Source: Acidobacteriota bacterium (GTDB lineage Bacteria > Acidobacteriota > Blastocatellia > Pyrinomonadales > Pyrinomonadaceae). Taken from it: DNA of 64,000 bases. A program made the position numbers and the translations under genes. The stretch covers positions 1,054,001 to 1,118,000 of the forward strand of contig JADKBM010000004.1 in assembly GCA_016715115.1 (NCBI GenBank), in the 5' to 3' direction. Positions 34,832-43,895 of the stretch are shown here, piece after piece; within the stretch, counting starts at the first letter, position 1, and each line of letters begins with the position of its first letter. The notes under the pieces are model-generated. The model was given only the letters and a program-made list of their open reading frames with translations, did no database searches and was not told the origin of the DNA.

Positions 34832-35791
34832 ATGAAACTTCGAATTCTTTATCACGGAAACTGCTTCGACGGCGTTTCGTCGGCCGCTTTTTTCACCAAA
34901 TTCTATCGTTCCCTCAATCCGGGCGCCAAGATAGCGTACACGCCGACGATGCACCGCGCCGGCAATGCCTTCGATTCCGATCAATTCGACGGCGACGAAA
35001 ACGCGATCGTCGATTTCAAATACTCGCCCGATCCGCGCCTGACCTGGTGGTTCGATCATCACCAGTCAGCGTTTTTGACGAAATTGGACGAAGAGCATTT
35101 CAACGCCGATTCGTCGGGAAAGAAATTCCTCGACACTACAAGCAAGTCTTGCTGCGAGTTTATCGCGCGGGTCGCTAAGGAAAAGTTCGGGTTTGAAGAT
35201 GAGTCAATGGCTGAACTTATCCACTGGGCGCACATCATCGACGGAGCGTTGTACGAGTCGCCGGCGCAATGCGTCGAGCTTCGTTCGTCGGCGCTCAAAC
35301 TGATGCAGGTGATCGAAGGCGAGAAAGATCCGGCCTTCGTTGAGCGCATCATCCGCACGCTGACGGAAAAATCGCTCGATGAGATCCTCGAAAGTTCCGA
35401 GATCCAAGAGAAACTCGAACCGATCCTCAAACGCCATTGGGAAACCGTCGAACTTATCAAAGAACGCGCAGTTTACTCGAAGGGCGTTGTTTTTTTCGAT
35501 CTCACCGACACCGACATCGATGGCTACAATAAGTTCATTCCGTACTACTTCTTCCCGCAGACGACCTATAACGTCTCGCTCACACGCAGCAGTTTCCGGA
35601 CGAAGATCTCCGTCGGATCGAACCCTTGGTCGCCGCGCGAACGAACGCACAACATTGCCGAGATTTGCGAAAGTTACGGCGGCGGCGGACACGCGGTCGT
35701 CGGAGCCGTATCGCTGAAACCCGAAGACGTCGAAACCGGAAAACAATACGTTAAGGAAATAATCGAGATTCTGAGCTTCGAGACGGATTAG
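34832..35791 (+). CDS. DHH family phosphoesterase
   Basis: About 319 residues. N-terminal DHH domain with the metal-site residues HGNCFDGVSSAAFF, DF in AIVDFKYSP and FDHHQSA (DHH at 75-77); C-terminal DHHA1 domain with ESYGGGGHAVVGAV. Members cleave short oligonucleotides or other phosphoesters (NrnA/NrnB-type) or cyclic dinucleotides; which one is not clear. A longer frame begins at 34802, but MKLRIL at 34832 matches family starts. Stands before a small conserved gene and the DUF445 gene. Confidence 0.88.
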   Translation: MKLRILYHGNCFDGVSSAAFFTKFYRSLNPGAKIAYTPTMHRAGNAFDSDQFDGDENAIVDFKYSPDPRLTWWFDHHQSAFLTKLDEEHFNADSSGKKFLDTTSKSCCEFIARVAKEKFGFEDESMAELIHWAHIIDGALYESPAQCVELRSSALKLMQVIEGEKDPAFVERIIRTLTEKSLDEILESSEIQEKLEPILKRHWETVELIKERAVYSKGVVFFDLTDTDIDGYNKFIPYYFFPQTTYNVSLTRSSFRTKISVGSNPWSPRERTHNIAEICESYGGGGHAVVGAVSLKPEDVETGKQYVKEIIEILSFETD

Positions 35792-35864
35792 TCGCGTTGA
35801 CTTAGGTTCGGCCCGCGTTTAGCATTCTCGGTAAGTTTCGAACGAATTCCGTGGAGATTTAAGA

Positions 35865-36248
35865 ATGAGTTTTACATTAATGGACCTAAGTTCTGAAAAC
35901 TTTGAGTTTCAGACGAACGTATGGCATTGGAAGACCGCACTTGAAATAATTAAGAGTTTTGACCTGATCAGCGAGGGCAAAGTGCGGCAAATGGCATATA
36001 ACGGGACCGGTTTTAAGCTCGAACGTGAAGACGCGCATTTGATCGGCGAGAAGATCCGCGATGAGATTCTTCCTCGGCTCGCGCCGAACAAGAGGATCTT
36101 CGCGGATTTGACGATCACCGACCAACCGGACGACGGAACGCTGTACCGCGACGGTGACGAACAGTGGAAGAACTATTCAGCCACATATGACTGGTTGAAG
36201 GATTTTTCCGAGTTCTGTCTGAGATCGAAAGGGTTTCAAATCTATTGA
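35865..36248 (+). CDS. Small conserved protein of unknown function
   Basis: 127 residues, no signal peptide. Mixed alpha/beta; features include FQTNVWHWKTALEIIKSFD, VRQMAYNGTGFKLEREDA and DYTWLKDF-like YDWLKDFSEFC. Start ATG has GGAG upstream. Its stop TGA overlaps the ATG of the DUF445 gene (TGATG), so the two are translationally coupled. No function could be assigned. Confidence 0.75.
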   Translation: MSFTLMDLSSENFEFQTNVWHWKTALEIIKSFDLISEGKVRQMAYNGTGFKLEREDAHLIGEKIRDEILPRLAPNKRIFADLTITDQPDDGTLYRDGDEQWKNYSATYDWLKDFSEFCLRSKGFQIY

Positions 36249-37852
36249 TGGAATACCTGCAGCAAAACTGGATCGAGGTTCTTCTTTTAGTTACATTCGC
36301 GACCGTTCACGGTTATTTTGGCGCCTGGCTTGCGGTCAGAATGCTGTTTCGGCCGCGACGCCCGGTCAAGTTGCTCGGTCTGACGATCTTTCCGCAGGGG
36401 ATGGTTCCGCGACATCGCGAACGACTCGCGAGCGCGATCGGCAAAGCGGTCGGCGAGGAACTGGTTTCGCAGGAAACGATCGTCGAAGAATTGTTCGGCA
36501 AGGAATTTCTCCGCAAAAAGATCCAAGGGGTGGTCGACTCCTACACCGAGGATCTCGTCTCTCAAAACTATCCGTCGCTTGTCGAAGCGCTTCCGGCGAA
36601 CGTCCGTGAACCGGTGCTCGACGCCATTTCGACTCTTCAGCTGAAGATCGCCGAACATATCAACGAAGTCCTCAGCAGCGAAGAAACCATCGATTCAATA
36701 AGTGAGTTCGTCGAACGACGTGTCGACGAAGCGATGTCGCAGAAGATCTCAGACGTTATCGACGAGGAGAATTTCGAGAAAACTCTTGAGTTTCTAAACG
36801 AACGCATCGACGGTGCGCTGCACTCGGAAACATTCGAACAGAAGATCCGCGAGTTCATCGGGCGTCGCGTCGACGATCTGACGAATCTCGAAACGCCGTT
36901 AGGCAATCTGTTCACCGAAGAATCGATCGCGTTGCTGAAGGAAAAAGCCGGTGAACAGATCCAGCCGCTCGTTCACGAACTGACGGAACTCGCGACCGCC
37001 GAACGCACGCGAAACCAGATCAGCGCGCTCATCAAGAAAGAAGTTCACGAGTATTACGAGAATTTGCCGTTCTTCAAAAAGATCTTCGTTTCGCGCGACA
37101 ATTTGCTCAAAGATGTAGACGATCTCGTCAACGAGAGCCTTCCGCGCCGTATCGAAGAAACGCTGCGCGGCGATTTCTTCGCCATCGAAGCCCGTGCCTT
37201 CCTCGATGGCGCGATCGACAACGCGCTTGGCAAGCCGCTTCCCGTTTTGATCGGTCGGATCGCTCCGGACCAACTCGATCGTCTCAAGGCGCAGATCAAC
37301 AAAAACGTACTCGCGCTCTTGCAGGGCGAACATATGATGGCTTCGGTTTCCGGATATCTCACGGAGACACTCGAAAAGATCCGGCCGCAAAGTATCGGAG
37401 CGATCCTTCAAACGCTTCATCCGAACGCCGACGTGCGTTTGAAGCGGATGCTGTCGAAGGGTTTGCTCGGAATACTCTCGCGGGAAGAGACGACGAACAT
37501 CATCAACTCGGTGCTGTCGAACCAGATCGAAGGGTTCCTCTCACGTCCGATCGGAAGGCTCTCGAATCACATTTCAGAAGATCAGGTTCGGCGGACAGGG
37601 AAATCATTGACGGAGACGATCATTTCGGCGGCGAAAGAAAAGCTGCCGGAAGCGATACGTGAATTTGACGTCGGCGGCGTCGTTCGCGAAAAGATCAATC
37701 ATTACCCGGTCGAGAAACTCGAGTCGCTGATTCTCTCGGTCGCCAAGGAACATTTGCGGACCATCGAACTTTTCGGCGCTTTCTTCGGAATGGTCATCGG
37801 CATTGTCCAATCCTTGCTTGATTACCTCAAGTTCATCGGGGTGTTTTCCTGA
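36248..37852 (+). CDS. DUF445 family membrane protein
   Basis: About 534 residues. N-terminal helix (WIEVLLLVTFATVHGYFGAW) followed by the family signature LAVRMLFRPRRPVKLLGLTIFPQGMVPRHRERLASAIG, a long acidic helical body with repeated REFIGRR/FVERRVDE elements, and a C-terminal helix (FGAFFGMVIGIVQSLLDYLK). Function of the family is unknown; both ends appear membrane-bound with the coiled body between. A TTG at 36245 gives one extra residue. Confidence 0.9.
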   Translation: MEYLQQNWIEVLLLVTFATVHGYFGAWLAVRMLFRPRRPVKLLGLTIFPQGMVPRHRERLASAIGKAVGEELVSQETIVEELFGKEFLRKKIQGVVDSYTEDLVSQNYPSLVEALPANVREPVLDAISTLQLKIAEHINEVLSSEETIDSISEFVERRVDEAMSQKISDVIDEENFEKTLEFLNERIDGALHSETFEQKIREFIGRRVDDLTNLETPLGNLFTEESIALLKEKAGEQIQPLVHELTELATAERTRNQISALIKKEVHEYYENLPFFKKIFVSRDNLLKDVDDLVNESLPRRIEETLRGDFFAIEARAFLDGAIDNALGKPLPVLIGRIAPDQLDRLKAQINKNVLALLQGEHMMASVSGYLTETLEKIRPQSIGAILQTLHPNADVRLKRMLSKGLLGILSREETTNIINSVLSNQIEGFLSRPIGRLSNHISEDQVRRTGKSLTETIISAAKEKLPEAIREFDVGGVVREKINHYPVEKLESLILSVAKEHLRTIELFGAFFGMVIGIVQSLLDYLKFIGVFS

Positions 37853-37865
37853 TCGCATCTGCGAT

Positions 37866-38516
37866 ATGAACAGATTCTGTCTATTGTTGGCTCTTCCCGC
37901 GTTACTCTTTACCGGCTCGTGCCGGAAACCGCCTTCGCAGGATGTTGAACACGCTTTTTCAACCGAATCCCGAAGTGAGTTTGGATTTCACGGAATCAAC
38001 GCCGGCGGCGCGCTCGATTTGATCGTCACGGTTGGTGAACGCGTTTCGATAAGCGTGGAAGGGAAGACCGATCTGCTGAAAGAGGTTCGCACAGAAGTCA
38101 ACGACGGGATTCTCGTTATCAAATCATCGAACAAGGTAGATTCTTCAAACAAGCCTCGTTTGAAGATCTCGATGCCTGAATTGCGCAGTCTTGAAATTTG
38201 GGGTACGTCGACCGTCTCCGTGACGAACATCGACAGTGTTTCGCTTAGAGTCCAGGTCGGAGGTTCGTCGACCGCCTCGATCGGTGGAAAGACGGAGAAG
38301 ATTGAGGTCGGCGCGACGGGCTCGAGCGAGATCGAGGGCGTGAAGATGCTTTGCGTGCGCGCCGTCGTCCAGGCTTCAGGTGCGAGCAAAGTGACGCTTT
38401 CGGTTTCCGAAGAACTTGACGCCGAGGCGCTTGGCGCGAGCAATGTGATCTACGTTGGCAAACCGAAATCAATTAAACGGAACATCGTCGGCGCCGGCGA
38501 AATTCGAGAATTGTGA
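37866..38516 (+). CDS. DUF2807 (auto-transporter adhesin head GIN-like) lipoprotein
   Basis: About 216 residues. Lipobox signal peptide LLLALPALLFTGSC. The body is a repeated beta pattern (GTSTVSV ... GSSTASIGG ... GSSEIEG ... GASKVTL ... GASNVIYVG), consistent with a beta-solenoid of DUF2807. Outer-membrane or periplasmic surface role suspected; unknown. The longer frame from 37803 overlaps DUF445 and was rejected. A related paralogue follows 72 bases downstream. Confidence 0.85.
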   Translation: MNRFCLLLALPALLFTGSCRKPPSQDVEHAFSTESRSEFGFHGINAGGALDLIVTVGERVSISVEGKTDLLKEVRTEVNDGILVIKSSNKVDSSNKPRLKISMPELRSLEIWGTSTVSVTNIDSVSLRVQVGGSSTASIGGKTEKIEVGATGSSEIEGVKMLCVRAVVQASGASKVTLSVSEELDAEALGASNVIYVGKPKSIKRNIVGAGEIREL

Positions 38517-38588
38517 AATTGATTCGAACTTTTGCTGATGGGAAACCGTTCTCATTTTTGGATCAGTCATTCATATCCGGAGGTTCTT

Positions 38589-39290
38589 ATGAAAAAAATC
38601 GGTATCATCATCTTTATTGTCGCGATCGCGCTCGGCGTGGCGCTCGCAAACGCATTCTCGTTCGGAAAGGCAACTTCGCATTTCTTCAATTTTCAGTTCG
38701 GCTTTGGAGGCGTCAAAGGATCGGGCAATGTCGTCACGCAAAAGCGCGACGTAACCGATTTCAAAGCGGTTCAGGTCGGCGGCGCTTTTGACGTCGAGAT
38801 CGTCGCTCAAAAAGAATTCGCGGTCGAAGTCGAAGGTGACGATAATCTCCTCGAGTTGATCAAAACCGACGTGAGCGGCGAGACACTCGAGATCAGAAGC
38901 GAAAAACGCTTTTCGACGAACGGTCGCTTGAAGATCCGCATCAGTGCGCCGGACATCGACAAAGTCGATCTTTCAGGTGCCTCGACCGTGAATCTTGTCG
39001 GCCTCAACAACGATTCGCTGCGAATTGAATCGAGCGGCGCATCGAAGATCAAGGTCAACGGCGTGACGAAAGACCTGGTCGTCGATATGAGCGGCGCCAG
39101 CAAACTGGACGCAGCCGATCTGAAGTCGGTCAATGCGAACGTCGACGCCAGTGGCGCGTGCCATATCATCGTGGCTGTTTCAGGCGATCTCAAAGCCGAC
39201 CTTTCCGGCGCAAGCAAAGTCACGTACAGCGGCAATCCGAAAAACGTCGAGCGCAAGGTTTCGGGGGCAAGTTCGGTCACCGGCAATTAG
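38589..39290 (+). CDS. DUF2807 exported protein (paralogue)
   Basis: About 233 residues. Start ATG has GGAGG six bases upstream (38578 region). Signal peptide IGIIIFIVAIALGVALANA without a clear lipobox Cys. The body has at least five SGAS/SGAC repeats about 20 residues apart (DLSGASTVNL, SSGASKIKVN, DMSGASKLDA, DASGACHIIV, DLSGASKVTY, KVSGASSVTG), the regular form of the fold seen in the preceding gene. Probably a tandem duplication. Followed by a terminator. Confidence 0.87.
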   Translation: MKKIGIIIFIVAIALGVALANAFSFGKATSHFFNFQFGFGGVKGSGNVVTQKRDVTDFKAVQVGGAFDVEIVAQKEFAVEVEGDDNLLELIKTDVSGETLEIRSEKRFSTNGRLKIRISAPDIDKVDLSGASTVNLVGLNNDSLRIESSGASKIKVNGVTKDLVVDMSGASKLDAADLKSVNANVDASGACHIIVAVSGDLKADLSGASKVTYSGNPKNVERKVSGASSVTGN

Positions 39291-39314
39291 GTTCTCATCA
39301 TTTAAGACAAGTTC

Positions 39315-39351
39315 CGCGGCAATGAATTTCGGTTCGTTGCCGCGTTTCTTT
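39315..39351 (+). terminator. Terminator after the DUF2807 pair
   Basis: Stem CGCGGCAA (39315-39322) with TTGCCGCG (39337-39344), then TTTCTTT. It lies between convergent genes. Confidence 0.7.
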
Positions 39352-39787
39352 ATGTCTCAACCGCGAACGTTCGGATTCCTCTTACATCTCCGGCCGCATC
39401 GATTCCGACTACAAGAACGTCCACGCGAATGGTCCCGATCTTGTAAACTCTGAGACCGGACAGATTCGATTTCAACAGATCGCGAAGCCGCGTGAACCGT
39501 TCGGCGTTGTTTCGAACGACGTCATTCGCACCATCGTATACGCGGGTCAATCGACCGAAGTAATCGTCGAATTCCCGTTCTTCAACGGGTGAATCAATTG
39601 GTTTTCCGATCGCCGCCACGATAATCTCCTTGGAAAGGCCCTTTCCTTCCAACGGGATAAAGAAAGGTGATATTTCGGCGTCGGTCTCGCTCAGAAACCA
39701 CAAATTTTCCACCCTTTTTTCGAGTTCTGAAACAAATGCCCGGATACCCGAAATTTCTTTTGGATGAATTGAATTTTTTTTGCTCAT
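39350..39787 (-). CDS. NuiA-like nuclease A inhibitor family protein
   Basis: About 145 residues, no signal peptide, so cytosolic. It shows the NuiA pattern: an acidic LWFLSETDAEISPFF near the N-terminus, RVYDGANDVVRNNAERFTRL in the middle and the C-terminal GLRVYKIGTIRVDVLVVGID ... GIRTFAVET. NuiA of Anabaena binds and blocks the non-specific nuclease NucA. A NucA-type nuclease with an export signal is encoded at 46210-47970, so this may protect the producer. Pairing is inferred. The longer frame from 39853 was rejected in favour of MSKKNS. Confidence 0.78.
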   Translation of the reverse strand: MSKKNSIHPKEISGIRAFVSELEKRVENLWFLSETDAEISPFFIPLEGKGLSKEIIVAAIGKPIDSPVEEREFDDYFGRLTRVYDGANDVVRNNAERFTRLRDLLKSNLSGLRVYKIGTIRVDVLVVGIDAAGDVRGIRTFAVET

Positions 39788-39899
39788 GTTTAGTGATTTT
39801 TGATGTCGGACCGCTTCAAAACGCCGCGTTTTTTTATCTCTTTTTTCTTCCAAGTGCCTGTCAGAAAAAGGCCTTACGGACGTTTCGAGCCGGATGAAT

Positions 39900-40200
39900 T
39901 TTCGCTGTGGAAATCACTTGCAAACCCATTTCCATTATGTTAGTCTGTGACCCGTTTCGAATAAAAGCAATTCTTGTAAAGTATTGAAAACATTAGACTT
40001 AAAGTGTTACTTTAGCTTTTAAGCAAGTTTCCACACACCTGTGGAAAATGCTGTGGAAAACTTTAACACGGAGTCTTCGAATTCCTGAAAGTGCCTTAAA
40101 CGGAAAGGGTTTCTCACTTGTTCACAGATTGCTTTAACAAACTCTCAACATACGTTTTTTGCGAAGTTCTGCTTAAGCGTCATACAGAACGGAAACTGAC
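39900..40200 (+). promoter_or_regulatory. DnaA-box cluster and dnaA promoter region
   Basis: The 433-base gap before dnaA contains TGTGGAAAT at 39906, GTTTCCACA at 40027, and TGTGGAAAA at both 40040-40048 and 40052-40060 (the last two match the TTWTNCACA consensus, 12 bp apart), plus TTGTTCACA at 40118 with one mismatch. Such boxes usually give DnaA autoregulation or form part of a bipartite origin. Confidence 0.7.
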
Positions 40201-40220
40201 TGATTTTTTGGAGATGGTTA

Positions 40221-41624
40221 ATGGAAATTTCGGCTGAAAACAACAATGTCTGGAACAGCATTCTGCACGTTGTTGAAAGGCGCCTCAACAAACATATTTT
40301 TGACTCTTGGTTTCGCCAGATTCAGTTCCAGGAATGCGACGAGAAGGAACAAGTCTTACATCTCAAGGCAAGTCCGGTCACGATTGACTGGATCAATTCA
40401 ACGTATTCCGAATTGATCAAACATACTCTTCGTGAACTCGATCTGCCCAATTATCGGATCGACTGGCAGATTGAACCGGTATCGAAAGAGATGATCGTTC
40501 CCGATGAAGACGAAGATGATTCTTTTTTCGCCGAGCCAGTCGCTCCGGCCGTGGACATCCGTCCCGGACGCGTTTCGACGAACTTCGTCGATATCGAACC
40601 GATCGAGAACTCTCTCAACCAGAAATACACTTTTGAAAAATTCGTCGTTGGAGCGTGCAACGAATTCGCACACGCTGCCGCTCTCGGAGCGGCAGAATCA
40701 CCCGGGAAGACATATAACCCTCTTTTTATCTACGGCGGGGTCGGACTCGGAAAGACCCATCTGATGCACGCCATCGGACATTCGATCAAGGAACGGAACC
40801 GGCATTTGCGGGTCGCATACATCACGTCAGAGAAGTTTATGAACGAACTTATCAACGCGATACGTTACGACAAGACGCAGACCTTTCGTGAGAAGTATCG
40901 ATCGATCGACGTACTGCTGATGGACGACGTTCAGTTTATGGCTGGCAAGGAAAGAACGCAGGAGGAGTTCTTTCACACCTTCAACGCGCTGCATAACGAT
41001 CAGAAGCAGATCGTGATCAGTTCGGATTGCCCGCCGCGCGAGATCCCAACGCTTGAAGAGCGTCTTCATTCACGATTCGAATGGGGTTTGATCGCCGATA
41101 TCGAACCGCCAGACCTCGAAACGAAGGTCGCCATCCTGAAACGAAAAGCGGATCTTGACGGATTCACGCTCCCGGATGACATCGCTATGTTCATCGCCGG
41201 CAAAGTCCGGAGCAACATTCGGGAACTTGAGGGTTCGCTCGTCAGATTGGTCGCGATCTCTTCGCTGCGCGGAATGCCGATATCGAAAATGCTGGCGCAG
41301 GACGCGATGCGCAACGTGGTTGACAACGAGAGCGAAGGAATCACGATGCCGCGGATCGCGAAGACCGTGGCGGCGCATTATAAACTCACCGTCGAAGAAA
41401 TGAAGTCGAAGAACAACTCGCGTCAGATCGCGGTTCCGCGCCAGGTTGCGATGTATCTTTGCAAACGTTTGACGAAGCACAGTTTCCCGGAGATCGGACG
41501 CGAGTTCGGCGGCAAGCACCACACGACGGTGATGCACTCCGTTGAGAAGATAGACGCGGTAATTAAGGACGACAGAAATTTCCACAGAGTTGTAAGTGAG
41601 CTAATTGACAGTCTTTGCAGTTAG
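40221..41624 (+). CDS. dnaA: Chromosomal replication initiator DnaA
   Basis: 467 residues. Domain I (1-90, WNSILHVVERRLNKHIFDSWFRQI), a variable acidic linker, the AAA+ domain with Walker A FIYGGVGLGKTHLMHAIG, Walker B LLMDDVQFMAGK and sensor motifs (SRFEWGLIADI; RELEGSLVRL), and the DnaA-box-binding C-terminal domain with IAVPRQVAMYLCKRLT and GGKHHTTVMHSVEKID. Normal length. GGAG lies nine bases before the ATG. Boxes flank it on both sides. Confidence 0.98.
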   Translation: MEISAENNNVWNSILHVVERRLNKHIFDSWFRQIQFQECDEKEQVLHLKASPVTIDWINSTYSELIKHTLRELDLPNYRIDWQIEPVSKEMIVPDEDEDDSFFAEPVAPAVDIRPGRVSTNFVDIEPIENSLNQKYTFEKFVVGACNEFAHAAALGAAESPGKTYNPLFIYGGVGLGKTHLMHAIGHSIKERNRHLRVAYITSEKFMNELINAIRYDKTQTFREKYRSIDVLLMDDVQFMAGKERTQEEFFHTFNALHNDQKQIVISSDCPPREIPTLEERLHSRFEWGLIADIEPPDLETKVAILKRKADLDGFTLPDDIAMFIAGKVRSNIRELEGSLVRLVAISSLRGMPISKMLAQDAMRNVVDNESEGITMPRIAKTVAAHYKLTVEEMKSKNNSRQIAVPRQVAMYLCKRLTKHSFPEIGREFGGKHHTTVMHSVEKIDAVIKDDRNFHRVVSELIDSLCS

Positions 41625-41984
41625 TTAAAGCCGGTTAAACAGAATTCCTTCCACAATGGTGGTTTCGGATATGTTGTTTTTATTCAGCAACTTAAACAAA
41701 GTTTTCAACAGTTTCCACAGGCGATGCCGAAATCGGGCTGTGGATAATGAGGAAAACTTTCGGACAGGGTCGGGCGCGGTGGATTTTCACATTGATTCCC
41801 ACAATGCCTGTGGATGGATAAGTCCAGTGTTGCGCTTGGTTTGAGTGGTTTTTCCACATTTCCACAGGCACCTACTACTACTATTAATTAAAAAATAGAG
41901 TTTAAATTATTAGAATCAGTAAAAGGCGTGGAGTGAGATCGTAGGATATAATCGCCTAAAACCAGAAAGCGCAGGAGTGAGAAT
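41625..41984 (+). other. Probable oriC (dnaA-dnaN intergenic region)
   Basis: A perfect DnaA box TGTGGATAA at 41739-41747, a weaker TGTGGATGG at 41809, TTTTCCACA at 41850-41858 and ATTTCCACA at 41858-41866, then a short GC spacer and DnaA-trios CTACTACTACTATTA from 41872, running into an A+T-rich stretch (TTAATTAAAAAATAG) that can unwind. This order (boxes, GC spacer, trios) is the basal unwinding element described in Bacillus subtilis. A dnaN -10-like TATAAT lies at 41947-41952. Confidence 0.8.
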
Positions 41985-43172
41985 ATGGAATTTGTAATCA
42001 AGCAAAGCGTATTGAAAGACGAACTCGGTTTCGTACAGGGAATTGTTGAGAAAAAGTCGACGATCCCGGTTCTTTCGAATATCTTGATCGAATCAGTCGG
42101 CGAAAACACGATTCGCATCGTCGGCACCGACCTTGATGTTACGATCCGCTGCGAAGCCGAAGCTGAGATCAAGCAACCGGGTTCGATGTGCATTCAGGCG
42201 CGAAAACTTTTCGACATCGTTCGTTTGCTGAATTCGGGCGATGTTCATTTCGTCAAAGAGGAAAGTGAATGGGTTCGAATGCGCTGTGGCAATTCGAAGT
42301 ATCGATTCGCCGGGGTTTCGCGGGAACAGTTTCCGGAGGTACCGTCGTTCCGGAGCGCGCCGCTCAAACTTTCCGCCGAGGTTTTCAACCATTTCATTCA
42401 CAACACCAGTTTCGCGATCACGAACGAACAATCGCGTTTTACGCTTTCCGGCGCGAAGTTTATGCTCGACGGCAGTTTCGCGAGGATGGTCACGACCGAC
42501 GGCCATCGCCTGGCATTTATCGAAAAGAGCCTCGCATCCGGAGATGAGTCCGAGTCGATGGACGCTTTGATTCCAAAGAAGGCCTTGCTTGAACTGGTCA
42601 AAATCTCACGCGATTCATTCGGCGACGTCAGTTTTGGCGAAGATCCGAATCATATCTACTTTGAAGTCGACGGCCGATTGCTGATCACGCGCAAGCTTTC
42701 GGGGACCTTTCCAAATTATGAGATGGTGCTGCCGACGGACAACGACAAACTCGCGATCTTCGACGCTGAAGAAATGAAGAACGCCATCCGGCGCGTTGCG
42801 CTGATGGCCGACGAACGGACTCGTTCGGTGAAAATGACGATCCGCGAAAACGAGATCGAGATCAGCGCCCAGAGTTCGGAGGAGGGAGAAGCCAGTGAAC
42901 GCGTCGCGGCCGAGTATTTGGGCGAGGAAGTTGCGATCGGTTTTAACTCACAGTATCTGCAGGAATTTCTCAACGTCGTCAGTTCCGGGGCGGAATCCGC
43001 CGAGAACGTGAAGGAAAATGAGAACGATGGCGAAACGGTCCGTGTGAAAGAAACCGCAGTCCGGCCGATGATCGCGTTCGAATTCAAGGACGGAAACGGA
43101 CAGACCGAAATGCGTGTCGCCGGCGACAAACTATATAATTCGAAATATATCGTGATGCCGCTCAGAGTATGA
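41985..43172 (+). CDS. dnaN: DNA polymerase III beta (sliding clamp) subunit
   Basis: 395 residues, three repeated clamp domains. Typical: MEFVIKQSVLKDELGFVQGIVEKKSTIPVLSNI at the start, TDGHRLAFIEK and IALAE-like KKALLELVKI in the middle, and the C-terminal DKLYNSKYIVMPLRV (family ends MPMRL). An acidic insertion near 345-355 (VKENENDGETVRVKET) slightly lengthens it. AGGAG lies nine bases before the ATG. Confidence 0.97.
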   Translation: MEFVIKQSVLKDELGFVQGIVEKKSTIPVLSNILIESVGENTIRIVGTDLDVTIRCEAEAEIKQPGSMCIQARKLFDIVRLLNSGDVHFVKEESEWVRMRCGNSKYRFAGVSREQFPEVPSFRSAPLKLSAEVFNHFIHNTSFAITNEQSRFTLSGAKFMLDGSFARMVTTDGHRLAFIEKSLASGDESESMDALIPKKALLELVKISRDSFGDVSFGEDPNHIYFEVDGRLLITRKLSGTFPNYEMVLPTDNDKLAIFDAEEMKNAIRRVALMADERTRSVKMTIRENEIEISAQSSEEGEASERVAAEYLGEEVAIGFNSQYLQEFLNVVSSGAESAENVKENENDGETVRVKETAVRPMIAFEFKDGNGQTEMRVAGDKLYNSKYIVMPLRV

Positions 43173-43201
43173 CGGGCATTTATCGAAAAATGACAAGATG
43201 T

Positions 43202-43238
43202 AGAGCCGTATGCCGAGCACCGCGAGGCATTCGGCTCT
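43202..43238 (+). terminator. Hairpin after dnaN
   Basis: Stem AGAGCCG-T-ATGCC with GGCAT-T-CGGCTCT (12 pairs, one T-T mismatch), loop of 11. No T run follows, so it may be a stabilising or pausing hairpin rather than a full intrinsic terminator. Confidence 0.5.
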
Positions 43239-43355
43239 CTCAGTCAAGCGTCATCAACGGAAAGACAACGAACGACAGTTTGAAACGCATCTAAACCGTC
43301 GAAGTTTGCCCCGGATTTATCTATAATTACGTTTTCGTTGAGGTAAGGAGACAGA

Positions 43356-43877
43356 ATGAGATCAGCAATATTTTCGTTTTTCTGCGCGGTCGCTCTAAGT
43401 TTGACGTTCGCCGTTGCGGCCAACGCTCAGGTTTCAACTTTCAGCAACGAGAACGTCGAGTATACTTTCGATCTTCCCAATGATACCTGGAAGATTCTGG
43501 CCGAACCATCGAAGATCAAACCGAATGCCGAGTATGTTTACGGCGACCGTCTGAGCGGATATTTTGAAGTCCGAAAACTGGCGGTCAAGGATGATTCGGT
43601 GATGTCCGATATCATCGCGGACGAAGAAACGAAGTTGAAGTTCATTCAGGGTTACATCGCCGGTAAGGAAGAGCCGTTTTCCGGTAAACTTCGCGGTACT
43701 GTTTTCAATTACGAATTTCTCCGATCGGGTCGAAATATGAGCGGCCGGATCTATTTTCTAAAGGCCGATGCAACCACGGTTTACACCGTTCGTTTCACCG
43801 GATTGAAAGAGAAACTCATCGCGATCCGTAATCAGACCGATTCGATCGCGCGCACTTTTCAGGTGAAGAAAGACTAG
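43356..43877 (+). CDS. Exported protein of unknown function
   Basis: 173 residues. Signal peptide IFSFFCAVALSLTFAVAANA. The mature part of about 150 residues is beta-rich (VEYTFDLPNDTWKILAEPS; GYFEVRKLAV; GRIYFLKADATTVYTVRFTG). It recalls small periplasmic proteins of the DUF1795/PsbP-like shape, but this is weak. AAGGAG precedes the ATG. Convergent with the LarA-like gene, 18 bases away. Confidence 0.75.
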   Translation: MRSAIFSFFCAVALSLTFAVAANAQVSTFSNENVEYTFDLPNDTWKILAEPSKIKPNAEYVYGDRLSGYFEVRKLAVKDDSVMSDIIADEETKLKFIQGYIAGKEEPFSGKLRGTVFNYEFLRSGRNMSGRIYFLKADATTVYTVRFTGLKEKLIAIRNQTDSIARTFQVKKD

Positions 43878-43895
43878 TGGAAAACAATGAAATCA

